Origin: Marvinbryantia formatexigens DSM 14469
GTDB lineage: Bacteria > Bacillota > Clostridia > Lachnospirales > Lachnospiraceae
Direction: 5' to 3'
Assembly (NCBI RefSeq): GCF_025148285.1
Contig: NZ_CP102268.1
Location: 3,265,001-3,329,000 of the forward strand
Length of the DNA: 64,000 nucleotides
Positions within the stretch are counted from its first letter, which is position 1. Every line of letters begins with the position of its first letter. Below the pieces are notes generated by a model. That model saw only the letters and a program-made list of their open reading frames with translations. It was not told the DNA's origin and did not search any database. A program made the translations under genes and the position numbers. Of this stretch, positions 16,644 to 25,552 are shown one piece after another.

Positions 16644-18572
16644 ATGAGAAGACGTGAAAGTCTCCTGGACCGGGAATGGCAGTTTGCCGGACCTGGCGGA
16701 AAAACTACAACCGTCCGCCTTCCCCATACTTGGAATAATATCGACGGACAGGACGGCGGCAACGATTATTACCGCGGCACCTGCACCTACACGACCACCT
16801 TTGCGGCGCCCGCTTTTGCGGCGGATGCGGAGTGCGTTTATCTGGAATTTGACGGAGTGAACGCGACGGCGGACGTCACGCTGAACGGGCATCCCTGCTG
16901 TCATCATGACGGCGGCTATTCCACCTTCCGCGTGGAGGTGACGGATCTGCTGCAGACGGAAAACAGCCTGCAGGTGGCGGTGGACAACAGCGTGAACGAC
17001 CATGTGTACCCGCAGAAGGCGGATTTTACCTTTTACGGCGGCATTTACCGTGACGTGAAGCTGATCGTGGCGAACAAAAAGCACTTCGATATGGACCACT
17101 TCGGCGGACCGGGCGTGAAGATTACGCCGGTCGTGGACGGAGAGGACGCGAAGGTAACGGTGGAGAGCTGGAACAATGCGCCGGAGGCGGAGACGGTCAT
17201 CACCATTCTGGACGCTGCCGGAAAGCCGGTGGCGGCGGGTGCGGGAAGCAACGCGGTGATCGTGATGAAAAAGCCGCACCGCTGGGACGGCGTGAAGGAC
17301 CCGTATCTGTATACGGCGGTCGCGGAGCTGAAGGAAGACGGAAACGTGCTCGACGAGGTGCGTCTGCGCTTCGGTGTGCGCGCGTTCCATGTAGATAAGG
17401 ATAAGGGATTTTTCCTGAACGGGCGCTGCTACCCGCTGCGCGGCGTGTCGCGCCATCAGGACAGAAAAGGGCTGGGCAATGCGATTACGCAGGCAGAGCA
17501 CGATGAGGACCTGGAGCTGATACGGGAAATGGGCGCAACCTCCATCCGTCTGGCGCACTACCAGCACAGCCAGTATTTTTACGACCGCTGCGATGAAATG
17601 GGTTTTGTGGTGTGGGCGGAGATTCCCTATATTTCCGAGCACCTGACGAATGGACGAGAGAACACGATTTCGCAGATGAAGGAACTGATTACGCAGAACT
17701 ATCATCATGCCTGTATCGTGTGCTGGGGCGTATCGAATGAGATTACGATTTCCACAAAGGATAAAAAGGATATGCTGGACAACCATCACGTGCTGAACGA
17801 TCTGTGCCACGAGATGGACTCCACCCGCCTGACGACGCTTGCCTGCTACGCAATGTGCGGACCGTTCAACAAGGTGGCGCATATCACGGATATTGTGGGC
17901 TGGAATCTGTATCTTGGCTGGTATGTTCCGGGACTGTTTTTAAATGACCTCTGGATCAGCTTCTTCCATCTAGTATATCCGAAGCGCTCCCTGTGCTTTT
18001 CGGAGTACGGCTGCGAGGGAATGCCGAATCTGCATTCGGCGCATCCGCGCCGCGGCGACCACACGGAGGAGTACCAGGCGAAGTACCATGAATTTATGCT
18101 GCGCTGCTTTAACCGCCATCCGTATATGTGGGCGAATTATGTGTGGAACATGTTCGATTTTGCGGCGGACGCGCGTGACCAGGGCGGCGAGCCGGGCATG
18201 AATCACAAGGGGCTTGTGACCTTCGACCGCAAGACGAAGAAGGACAGCTTTTATCTGTACAAGGCGTTCTGGAGCGACGAGCCGTTCGTGCATATCGCCG
18301 GAAAGCGCATGGCTGACCGCACGGGCGAGAACACGAAGGTGAAGATTTATACGAACCAGCCGCATGTGAAGCTGTATAATAATGGCAAGGTGATGGGCGA
18401 GGCGGATGTGGATAAGGTTGTTACCTTTACCGTGCCGCTCTCGGATGTGAATAAGCTGGAGGTGCGTGCGGGCAAGCTGCGCGATACGGCGGTGCTGAAA
18501 AAGGTGAGCAGCCCGAATCCGTCCTACAAGCTGAAGAAGGATAAGAATAAGCAGAAGAGCAACTGGGTGTAG
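16644..18572 (+). CDS. glycoside hydrolase family 2 (beta-galactosidase/glucuronidase-like)
   Basis: A 642-residue GH2 enzyme with sugar-binding domain (about 10-160), Ig-like domain (160-270) and TIM barrel (270-580). The acid/base Glu366 lies in CWGVSNEI and the nucleophile Glu454 in CFSEYG, both at family-typical positions. There is no signal peptide, so it is cytoplasmic and acts on sugars brought in by the GPH symporter encoded 42 bp downstream. The C-terminal lysine-rich tail is unremarkable. GH2 covers beta-galactosidase, beta-glucuronidase and beta-mannosidase; the sequence alone does not decide between them. The start follows AAAGAAAGGAAA. Confidence 0.93.
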   Translation: MRRRESLLDREWQFAGPGGKTTTVRLPHTWNNIDGQDGGNDYYRGTCTYTTTFAAPAFAADAECVYLEFDGVNATADVTLNGHPCCHHDGGYSTFRVEVTDLLQTENSLQVAVDNSVNDHVYPQKADFTFYGGIYRDVKLIVANKKHFDMDHFGGPGVKITPVVDGEDAKVTVESWNNAPEAETVITILDAAGKPVAAGAGSNAVIVMKKPHRWDGVKDPYLYTAVAELKEDGNVLDEVRLRFGVRAFHVDKDKGFFLNGRCYPLRGVSRHQDRKGLGNAITQAEHDEDLELIREMGATSIRLAHYQHSQYFYDRCDEMGFVVWAEIPYISEHLTNGRENTISQMKELITQNYHHACIVCWGVSNEITISTKDKKDMLDNHHVLNDLCHEMDSTRLTTLACYAMCGPFNKVAHITDIVGWNLYLGWYVPGLFLNDLWISFFHLVYPKRSLCFSEYGCEGMPNLHSAHPRRGDHTEEYQAKYHEFMLRCFNRHPYMWANYVWNMFDFAADARDQGGEPGMNHKGLVTFDRKTKKDSFYLYKAFWSDEPFVHIAGKRMADRTGENTKVKIYTNQPHVKLYNNGKVMGEADVDKVVTFTVPLSDVNKLEVRAGKLRDTAVLKKVSSPNPSYKLKKDKNKQKSNWV

Positions 18573-18614
18573 CGCGCTGTCCTGCTGAAGAAAAAATGAA
18601 AGGAGTCTGTAGAA

Positions 18615-20183
18615 ATGAGTGATTCTGCAAAGACGACCAGAACAGAAAGCGTGAACCGCGCGAAAGCATACCAGCTTGTGCTGTTTCCGCTGAATAACGG
18701 CGCCACGAACGTATACTTTGTGCTGGTACTTTCCTATATTGCCATGTTCGGCAACGGAGTGCTGGGGCTGTTGATGGCGTTTGCAACTATCATGGTAACA
18801 GCGATGCGTCTGTGCGACGCGATTACCGACCCGATTATCGGTGCGCTGATTGACCGCACCAGCGGAAAATTCGGTAAGTTCCGCCCGTTTATGATTCTCG
18901 GAAACCTGATTATGGCGGTGAGCATCCTTGTGCTGTACCTGCTTACGCCGATGATTCCGGAATCCATGATGTGGCTGCGCTACGTGGCGTTTGTTGTATT
19001 ATATTTTGTATGGGTAATCGGTTATACCTTCCAGACCTCCTGCACCCGTTCCGGGCAGACGGTTCTGACAAATGACCCGAAGCAGCGCCCGATGTTCACG
19101 CTGTTCAACACGGTGGGAAGCCTTATCGGTATGGGCGCCATGCAGTTCTTGGCGCCGATTATCCGCTCCAACGTGGGTGACTACAATACGGCGGCATTCT
19201 ACCGCGTGCTGGCTCCGCTGGGTATCGCGATTTCTATCGTGCTGACCATTCTGGCGGTCATCGGTATCTGGGAGAAGGACCAGCCGAAGTATTACGGAAT
19301 CGGCGGAGACAAGGCCGAGAAGGTAAAGGTTTCCGAATACATTGAGATTATCAAGGGCAACAAGCCGATGCAGCGTCTGATGGTTGCCGGCGCGGGCTGT
19401 AAGCTGGCGCTCGCCATTGCGACGAACGTATCCGTTCTCTGTATGCTGTACGGCAGTATGATGGGAGATTACGACGGACTGTATCTGCCGATGATGGTGC
19501 TCGGTTATGCATGCTCGGCTCCGTTCTTCCTGCTGACCATCCGTACCTCGCAGAAGCACGGACAGAAGGCGTCCCTGGAGAAATATGTACGCCTCGCGCT
19601 GATCATGTACATAGGTGTGCTGGTGCTGCTGCTGTTCTGGAGACAGGGCGACCCGCGGTTCAACCTTTCACTTATGGGAGAGAACGGTCTTTCCATTAAC
19701 CTGTATACGGTGCTGTTTATCATTTTCTTTGGTATCGGCTACGGCGCATACTATTCTACCGCGGACATGCCGATTCCGATGGTGGCGGACTGCTCGGACT
19801 ACGAGACGTACCGTTCCGGAAAATACATTCCGGGTATCATGGGTACGCTGTTCAGTCTGGTGGATAAGCTGGTTTCCTCGCTGGCTACCACGGTTGTGGC
19901 GCTGGCGGTATCCTGCATCGGTCTGAAGGATTTGCCGGCGGCGGAGACGCCGTATGCGGCGGGTATGAACTGGGTAGTAATCGTGCTGTTCTGCATTATC
20001 CCGATGCTGGCATGGCTTGCTACGCTGATCGCCATGAAGGGCTACACGCTGACAGGTGCGAAAATGAAGGAGATTCAGGCGGTGAACGCGGCGAGAAAAG
20101 CAGCGATCGCCGATGGAAAGACGATGGACCAGGCGATGAAAATGTACCAGACCATCGACCAGGTTCCGGGGGAATTTAAATAA
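18615..20183 (+). CDS. GPH-family sugar symporter
   Basis: A 522-residue MFS-type carrier of the MelB/XynP (GPH) family with about 12 transmembrane segments. The family loop CDAITDPIIGALIDRT followed by GKFGKFRPF is present in the first half, and DMPIPMVADCSDYE in the loop of the second half. It would import glycosides with a cation. It is the third gene of the operon with the swapped GH3 and the GH2 enzyme, which suggests outside trimming, uptake and inside cleavage of one glycoside type. AAAGGAG precedes the start. Confidence 0.93.
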   Translation: MSDSAKTTRTESVNRAKAYQLVLFPLNNGATNVYFVLVLSYIAMFGNGVLGLLMAFATIMVTAMRLCDAITDPIIGALIDRTSGKFGKFRPFMILGNLIMAVSILVLYLLTPMIPESMMWLRYVAFVVLYFVWVIGYTFQTSCTRSGQTVLTNDPKQRPMFTLFNTVGSLIGMGAMQFLAPIIRSNVGDYNTAAFYRVLAPLGIAISIVLTILAVIGIWEKDQPKYYGIGGDKAEKVKVSEYIEIIKGNKPMQRLMVAGAGCKLALAIATNVSVLCMLYGSMMGDYDGLYLPMMVLGYACSAPFFLLTIRTSQKHGQKASLEKYVRLALIMYIGVLVLLLFWRQGDPRFNLSLMGENGLSINLYTVLFIIFFGIGYGAYYSTADMPIPMVADCSDYETYRSGKYIPGIMGTLFSLVDKLVSSLATTVVALAVSCIGLKDLPAAETPYAAGMNWVVIVLFCIIPMLAWLATLIAMKGYTLTGAKMKEIQAVNAARKAAIADGKTMDQAMKMYQTIDQVPGEFK

Positions 20184-20248
20184 TGCCAGGACTGCTCTAT
20201 AGTGGGCAGCAAAGCCAGGGAAAAAGTTAAAAATATGCGATTTCTCAT

Positions 20249-20277
20249 TTGTAAATTTTACATTTCTATATTATAAT
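20249..20277 (+). promoter_or_regulatory. promoter of the LytTR two-component operon
   Basis: TTGTAA (20249-20254) and TATAAT (20272-20277) with a 17-bp spacer. The transcript would start near 20284, just before a long leader hairpin. Confidence 0.65.
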
Positions 20278-20295
20278 AGAGCATAGAAGTGGCGG

Positions 20296-20350
20296 AATAA
20301 CCGCAGAACACAGTATCCGTGCGGATAATGTGCTTCGGCGGTTATTTTCG
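20296..20350 (+). terminator. leader hairpin, possible attenuator
   Basis: AATAACCGC and GCGGTTATT pair, and inside them CACAGTATCC pairs with GGATAATGTG, giving a ~50-nt hairpin followed by TTTC, between the promoter and the regulator's start codon. Confidence 0.45.
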
Positions 20351-20408
20351 TTCAGAATCAGCATGGGCATCCCGGACGGACTGCCTGTGGCGGCGAGGGA
20401 GGAAGAGT

Positions 20409-21113
20409 ATGCTTCTGATTGCGATTGTAGATGACGATGCAAAGGAGATGCAGGAGCTGGTCGGCTGTGTGGAGCACTATTTTAATGCCAGGGGTGAGGA
20501 GCATGTCATCCACCGGTATTATGATGGGGTGGAGTTTATCCGCAGCCGGGAGCTGTATAATATCGTGTTTCTGGATATCCGTCTGGGCGATATGGACGGG
20601 ATGGACGCGGCGAAGTTCCTGCGTATTGTAAATAAAGAGGCGCAGCTTATCTTTGTGACCCACATGGCGCAGTTTGCCATCCGCGGCTATGAGGTGGACG
20701 CGATGGATTTTATTATAAAGCCGATAGACCAGTTCTCTATCGACCGTGTGCTGGACAAGGCTATCAAGCGTATCAATGACAGCACAAATGTCACGCTTGC
20801 CCTGAAGACCTCGGACGGTATTGTGAGCATACCCTCCAACAGCATTTACTATGTGGAGGTGTACGACCACGATCTGATTTATCACACGGAGCAGGGAGAA
20901 TATAAGGTGCGCGGCAGGCTGGGCGAGGTGCGCAAAAAGCTGGATGACCGCAATTTCATCCAGTGCAACCGGTCCTACCTTGTCAATATGCGGCATATTA
21001 AGCGGGTGGGCAGTGATTTTGTGGAAGTAAACAATGAGCGCGTGCAGATTTCAAAATCGCATCAGAAGGAGATAGAGCAGCGCTTTATTAACTTCCTGGG
21101 GAAAAGCGTATGA
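20409..21113 (+). CDS. LytTR-family response regulator (AgrA-like)
   Basis: A 234-residue regulator: receiver domain 1-120 with acidic pocket Asp8-Asp10 and phospho-acceptor Asp56 (VFLDIRLGDMDG), then a LytTR DNA-binding domain (about 130-230, with IPSNSIYYVEVYDHDLIYH and FIQCNRSYLVNMRHI). LytTR domains bind pairs of ~9-bp direct repeats about two helical turns apart. I chose the ATG at 20409 because GGGAGGAAGAG precedes it; an open frame reaches back to 20319 without a ribosome site. Its stop overlaps the start of the kinase gene by 4 bp. It lies between two groups of glycosidase genes whose upstream regions share phased CGACAAA-like boxes, its likely targets. Confidence 0.93.
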   Translation: MLLIAIVDDDAKEMQELVGCVEHYFNARGEEHVIHRYYDGVEFIRSRELYNIVFLDIRLGDMDGMDAAKFLRIVNKEAQLIFVTHMAQFAIRGYEVDAMDFIIKPIDQFSIDRVLDKAIKRINDSTNVTLALKTSDGIVSIPSNSIYYVEVYDHDLIYHTEQGEYKVRGRLGEVRKKLDDRNFIQCNRSYLVNMRHIKRVGSDFVEVNNERVQISKSHQKEIEQRFINFLGKSV

Positions 21114-22456
21114 TGACGCCGGTCTGGTGGATACGCGATATCGACTGGCGCATATCCTCCGGAATCATTTTTTTCATCCATCTTGTTGTCTGGAACCGCG
21201 GGGAGAAGCAGCGCTCCTTTGGTGCGCGCATCCTTCTGAGCTTCGCCCTGCTCTGCGCGGCGAGCTGGTGTATGCGCTATACGCTGGAGGTCGTCCTGTC
21301 CGCAAAAGCGCTGATGGCGGTCGGCTACAGCTTTTACATCATGGTGCTGAGTCTGCTGTTTATCCTCTGCACCCGGTTCTGCTATCATATTTCCAGCGAT
21401 ATTGTTATTTTCAACAGCATTATCGCGCTTACCATTTACCGGATATCCTGGGACGCGGTAAAGCTGATTTCTGCGATCCCGGTCAGCCCGGACGCCGCCT
21501 GGACGGGCGGAAGCCCCTTCCAGTCCATTATGTCCTATCTGCTGTATGTGATGATTGAGATATGCTGTGTGAGACTGTATCAGCATTTTGTACGGCGCGA
21601 TGTATCCTTCCCGCTGAAGGAAATCTGGTGGATATACGTTGTGATTCTGCTCAGTCAGATGCTGCTGGAGTTTATGTATCAGCTTCTGTATCAGGGAAAC
21701 ACTATGGCGGGGATGCTGTTTTTCCTGACGGCGCTTTTGTACAGCATTGTAAATTTTATTCTGCTGCTGATGATGGCGTCTCTATCGCTACTGCAGCATG
21801 AAAACCTGAGTATGCAGAATTTTATCAGCAGCAAGCAGCGCTACTATGAAATCAGCCGCGAGGGAATTTTATCCCTGCAGATTAAATGCCACGATTTGAA
21901 GCATTATATCAATCTGCTGCGTTCGACGGACGGGCAGCGGCAGTTTCAGAAGTACCTGGACAGCCTGCGGGATTCCATCGATGAATTTAACACGGTGGTG
22001 GATTCCGGCAATAAGAGCCTGGACGTTGTGCTGACGGAAAAAAATATCATCTGCTCGATGAACGGAGTGCGCTTTACGTATATCGTGGACGGCAGGCTGT
22101 TTTACTGTCTGACAGACATGGAGATTTACGCGCTCTTCGGAAACGCGATGGACAATGCCCTGGAGGGAATGGAAAATGTGGCGCACCCGGAGAAGAAGTT
22201 TATTTCCCTGCGGGCGGCAAGACGCGACGATATGGTGATTCTGGTGGTGGAGAATTACTTTGAGCATGAGCTGAAATTTGAAAACGGCTTGCCGGTCACC
22301 ACGAAGGAGGAAGAGCATCACCACGGCTTCGGGCTGCGCTCGATTATTGCAATCGCGCAGCAGCACGGTGGAAACGCTTCCGTGGAGGCGGAGGGCAATA
22401 CCTTCCGGCTGACGGTATCCATGCGGATTGAGCCGCAGGACGGGGAGAATGTATAA
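21110..22456 (+). CDS. GHKL sensor histidine kinase (AgrC-like)
   Basis: A 448-residue membrane kinase with six or seven transmembrane segments in residues 1-230, a short linker, the phospho-acceptor motif KCHDLKHYI (His261 is the likely acceptor) and an ATPase domain with GNAMDNALEG (N box) and HHGFGLRSI (G box). This is the HPK10/AgrC layout. There is no extracellular ligand domain, so it would sense through the membrane segments. No agrB- or agrD-like gene is nearby, so the signal is unknown; a sugar-related or cell-envelope cue would fit the context. It is translationally coupled to the regulator through an ATGA overlap. Confidence 0.92.
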   Translation: MMTPVWWIRDIDWRISSGIIFFIHLVVWNRGEKQRSFGARILLSFALLCAASWCMRYTLEVVLSAKALMAVGYSFYIMVLSLLFILCTRFCYHISSDIVIFNSIIALTIYRISWDAVKLISAIPVSPDAAWTGGSPFQSIMSYLLYVMIEICCVRLYQHFVRRDVSFPLKEIWWIYVVILLSQMLLEFMYQLLYQGNTMAGMLFFLTALLYSIVNFILLLMMASLSLLQHENLSMQNFISSKQRYYEISREGILSLQIKCHDLKHYINLLRSTDGQRQFQKYLDSLRDSIDEFNTVVDSGNKSLDVVLTEKNIICSMNGVRFTYIVDGRLFYCLTDMEIYALFGNAMDNALEGMENVAHPEKKFISLRAARRDDMVILVVENYFEHELKFENGLPVTTKEEEHHHGFGLRSIIAIAQQHGGNASVEAEGNTFRLTVSMRIEPQDGENV

Positions 22457-22469
22457 AGAACGCCGGAAA

Positions 22470-22622
22470 AATCCTGCGGTGGAAATGTCAGAATACACAA
22501 AAATAAAAAACATTTACGACAAAAATTATGATATTCGCGAAAAAACTATACACTTGCGATGGAAAAATGGAGAGTGCCGCAGAGAGGGTGCTCTTCTTTT
22601 TTGTGCAAAAGTGTGGTATACT
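22470..22622 (+). promoter_or_regulatory. triple-box promoter element of GH3 paralogue 1
   Basis: A conserved stretch (CGGAAAAAT...ACACAAAAATAAA) precedes boxes TTTACGACAAAA, ATTCGCGAAAAA and CTTGCGATGGAA with central CG at 22517, 22538 and 22557. A weak terminator-like hairpin with T run (22571-22602) and GTGCAAAAGTGTGG come next, and the -10 TATACT starts at 22617, exactly 60 bp after the third box. No good -35 is present, as expected of an activator-dependent promoter. Confidence 0.65.
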
Positions 22623-22695
22623 CGGAACAAATGAATCAATGGTCCGTGCATTGATTTGATTTTACAAAACTTCATATCAAAAGGAGGATAAATGT

Positions 22696-25209
22696 ATGAA
22701 GAAAACTATGAAAAAAGCTGTCAGCGTGATGACTGCGACAGCGATGGCAGCGTCTCTGACGACCGCGGCTTTTGCGGAAGAGGGAAGCTCTGCCGAGTAC
22801 ATTGCGGCGCCGTACAGCGTTGACGAGGAGCTGCAGGGACCGACGGAGTATCTCGACCCGGTGTTCTATGAGAACGCGGACGGACCGACCATCGGCGTTA
22901 CGCTGGTTGGCGTGATCCAGCAGGACGGCCTTTATTTCAAGGACAGCGACAACGACCAGGAGCTTGACGCATTTGAGGACTGGCGTCTTTCCACAGACGA
23001 GCGTGTGGCGGACCTGCTCACAAAGCTGAACAGAGAGCAGCGCGTGGGTCTTCTGGTAAACCAGCTTATGTGCAGCCCGACCGCAAAATCTGCGGAAGAG
23101 GTTTACGATGAGGAAGGCAATGTGATTTTCAGCCAGCTTATGACGGTAACTCCGGATGCGCTGCATATGGTGCTTGCAGAAGAAGAGGAAGATGGCGAAG
23201 AAGGAGATTTTGCTTCGAAGGCTGCAGGAGCAGCGGCAGGCATGGGGGCGGAAGCACGTCCGAACAGCACCGGCGAGATGCTTACTTTTGAGAGCCGTTC
23301 CGGTGTACTTCGTGTGACAACGGATGCAGAGACCGGCGCACTGTGGACAAACGCAGTAAACATGACGGCAGAGTATGCGGCAGTTGCCAAGAGCGAGCCG
23401 ACCGTGCCGTTTACCATCATTTCCAACCCGCAGGCAATCTATGCGGCTCCGGCATCGGAAGGTATCGCAGCTGCTGTAATGGGCGACGTTGCAGCGGACG
23501 GAGATTACAGCCTGGTAGAGCGCTATGCGGATATCGACCGTCAGGTATGGGATGCAAAGGGCATCAGCCGTATGTACGGTCCGCAGATCGACCTTATCAC
23601 AGACCCGCGCTGGAACCGCAACAACGGTACATACTCTGAGGTTCCGGATGTAACGGCGGGCATCGCTTCCGCGCTGGTATCCGGTTATCAGACGGGAACA
23701 GACGGCGTGCAGGACGGCGATGTTGCTCTGATCATGAAGCACTTCCCAGGTGACGGCGCAGCTTACAACGGCTACGAGTCCCACAATAAGATCGGTGAGT
23801 GGCGTGTATACCAGACAGAGGGTTCTCTGGAGAAATATCAGCTTCCGGGCTTTGCAGCGGCAATCGACGCAGGCGTTGCCGGCATTATGCCGGGCTACAG
23901 CCGTCCGGCGGACGAAGGCACCTACGGCAGCGTGGCTCAGAGCTACCAGGGTGTGGAGCTTGACCCGGAGCAGCTTGCAAATGCGTACAATACCACCATC
24001 CTCGGCACACTGCTGAAGGATACAATGGGCTTTGACGGCTTTATCAATACCGATTCCGGTATCGTGGAAATGGGTATGCAGTTCGGTGCGGAGGATCTGA
24101 CCGTTCCGGAGCGTATCGCGGCAATCATCAACGCAGGTTCTGATGTAATCGGCGACTGGTTCAGCGGCATTAACTGGGATGCTTTCTATGAAGCATATGA
24201 CCAGGGTCTCATCGAGCAGGAAGCGCTTGACCGTGCAAACGGCAATACGCTGGCAACTGTTTTCGAAATGGGACAGTTTGAGAATCCGTATAAGGATGTA
24301 GAAGAGAGCAAGGCAACTCTGGACGGTCTGGCAGCAGATATCGAAGCAATCGGCACCGAGCTGAGCCAGAAATCCGTTGTTCTGATGAAGAATCATGAGA
24401 GCGTACTTCCGCTGGCAGACACTTCCAAGAGCGTTTACATCGCATCCTTCACAAGCGCAGGAGAAGATGAGGCGGCTCTGGAAAACTGGACGGCTGCATT
24501 TGAAGAGGCTGGTTACACCATCGCAGGCAGCGCGGAGGAAGCGGACATCGCATTCCTGGATGTAGTTCCGGGAGGCGTTTCCAACAGCAACACCTTTATG
24601 AACGTTATCGACCTGGTAGACGAGCTGGAGGTTGATGAAGTAAATCATCCGACAGATGCGTCCAAGACAGGCGAGACAGTAGAAGCTACCACTCTGATGG
24701 ATGTAGAGGATATCCCGGAAATCGCAGATGCGGTACATGCAAACGGAGGTATCGTAATCGCTTCCATCGACATCAGCAGCCAGTGGATCCTTACAAACCT
24801 TGAGCCGTACTGCGACGGTCTGATCGGTTCTTTCTCAACACCGGTTTCTGCACGTATGGATGTGCTCACAGGCGCTTACAACCCGACCGGTAAGCTTCCG
24901 GTAACAATGGTTTCCTGCAACGAAGTGATCGCAGTAAACGAAGTGACCGCAGAAAACGGCGAGACCTACGAAATCTGCGTATCCCCGAACGATGTTCCGG
25001 GTTATGACAAAGACCAGTATATCGCAGAGGATGTACTTGCACAGTCTCCGTCCGGCAGCTTTGCATACCAGGATGCAGACGGCAACATGTACAGCGCATG
25101 GTATGGTCTGAGCTATGATTCCGCAGAAGCGGCTGCAGAGGATGCGGTTGAAGAAGCTGTAACTGAGGCAGCAGAAGCGGCAGAGACAGAAGCAGAAACT
25201 GAGGCGTAA
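22696..25209 (+). CDS. secreted GH3 glycosidase, paralogue 1
   Basis: An 837-residue exported family 3 glycoside hydrolase. Signal peptide 1-27 (SLTTAAFAEE). After an N-terminal DSDNDQELDAFEDW stretch that looks like a calcium-binding loop, the barrel carries YGPQIDLITDPRWNRN, KHFPGDG (Lys348-His349) and the nucleophile Asp453 in FINTDSG; the second domain starts near SVVLMKNHESVLPL. The tail is a short Glu/Ala/Thr-rich stretch without an LPXTG motif. Beta-glucosidase or related exo-activity is likely; GH3 also includes xylosidases and glucosaminidases. AAAGGAGG precedes the start. It is followed by a close paralogue behind a duplicate promoter element. Confidence 0.92.
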   Translation: MKKTMKKAVSVMTATAMAASLTTAAFAEEGSSAEYIAAPYSVDEELQGPTEYLDPVFYENADGPTIGVTLVGVIQQDGLYFKDSDNDQELDAFEDWRLSTDERVADLLTKLNREQRVGLLVNQLMCSPTAKSAEEVYDEEGNVIFSQLMTVTPDALHMVLAEEEEDGEEGDFASKAAGAAAGMGAEARPNSTGEMLTFESRSGVLRVTTDAETGALWTNAVNMTAEYAAVAKSEPTVPFTIISNPQAIYAAPASEGIAAAVMGDVAADGDYSLVERYADIDRQVWDAKGISRMYGPQIDLITDPRWNRNNGTYSEVPDVTAGIASALVSGYQTGTDGVQDGDVALIMKHFPGDGAAYNGYESHNKIGEWRVYQTEGSLEKYQLPGFAAAIDAGVAGIMPGYSRPADEGTYGSVAQSYQGVELDPEQLANAYNTTILGTLLKDTMGFDGFINTDSGIVEMGMQFGAEDLTVPERIAAIINAGSDVIGDWFSGINWDAFYEAYDQGLIEQEALDRANGNTLATVFEMGQFENPYKDVEESKATLDGLAADIEAIGTELSQKSVVLMKNHESVLPLADTSKSVYIASFTSAGEDEAALENWTAAFEEAGYTIAGSAEEADIAFLDVVPGGVSNSNTFMNVIDLVDELEVDEVNHPTDASKTGETVEATTLMDVEDIPEIADAVHANGGIVIASIDISSQWILTNLEPYCDGLIGSFSTPVSARMDVLTGAYNPTGKLPVTMVSCNEVIAVNEVTAENGETYEICVSPNDVPGYDKDQYIAEDVLAQSPSGSFAYQDADGNMYSAWYGLSYDSAEAAAEDAVEEAVTEAAEAAETEAETEA

Positions 25210-25340
25210 GCCGGAAAACTGGAACAAAAAGTGTAAGCCGGATGCGGCGGACCGTGCACAAAAACGAGACATTGTGATATGTTTTTGCGATAACACGGGC
25301 AACAGAACAGGCAAAAGAAAAATGAGCAAAATTCTGCGCC

Positions 25341-25482
25341 GGGAAAGGCAGACTATACAAAAATAAAATCCGTTGACGGCAAAAATAGGACACTTTGCGA
25401 CAAAATAATATTTTCGCGTTGAAAAAATGGAGGTACCCGTATTTTACGGGTACTTCTTTTTTGTGCAAAAGTATGATATTCT
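25341..25482 (+). promoter_or_regulatory. triple-box promoter element of GH3 paralogue 2, with terminator
   Basis: Same architecture as 22470-22622. Boxes have central CG at 25377, 25398 and 25417. A perfect hairpin GTACCCGT-ATTTT-ACGGGTAC (25433-25453) with TTCTTTTTT is a true terminator for the upstream gene. GTGCAAAAGTATGA leads to the -10 TATTCT at 25477, again 60 bp after the third box. Confidence 0.7.
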
Positions 25483-25552
25483 ATGCGCATAAAAGGAGCC
25501 GGTAGTGGATTATGCTGGTTCCATTTAAAATACATACCAAAAGGAGGACAAG

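Noticed and set aside
22672-24738. Long minus-strand open frame inside the first tandem GH3 gene, with a similar one inside the second
   Set aside because: Both are opposite GH3 coding sequence, share the same artefactual Cys/Arg-rich composition, and lack start signals.
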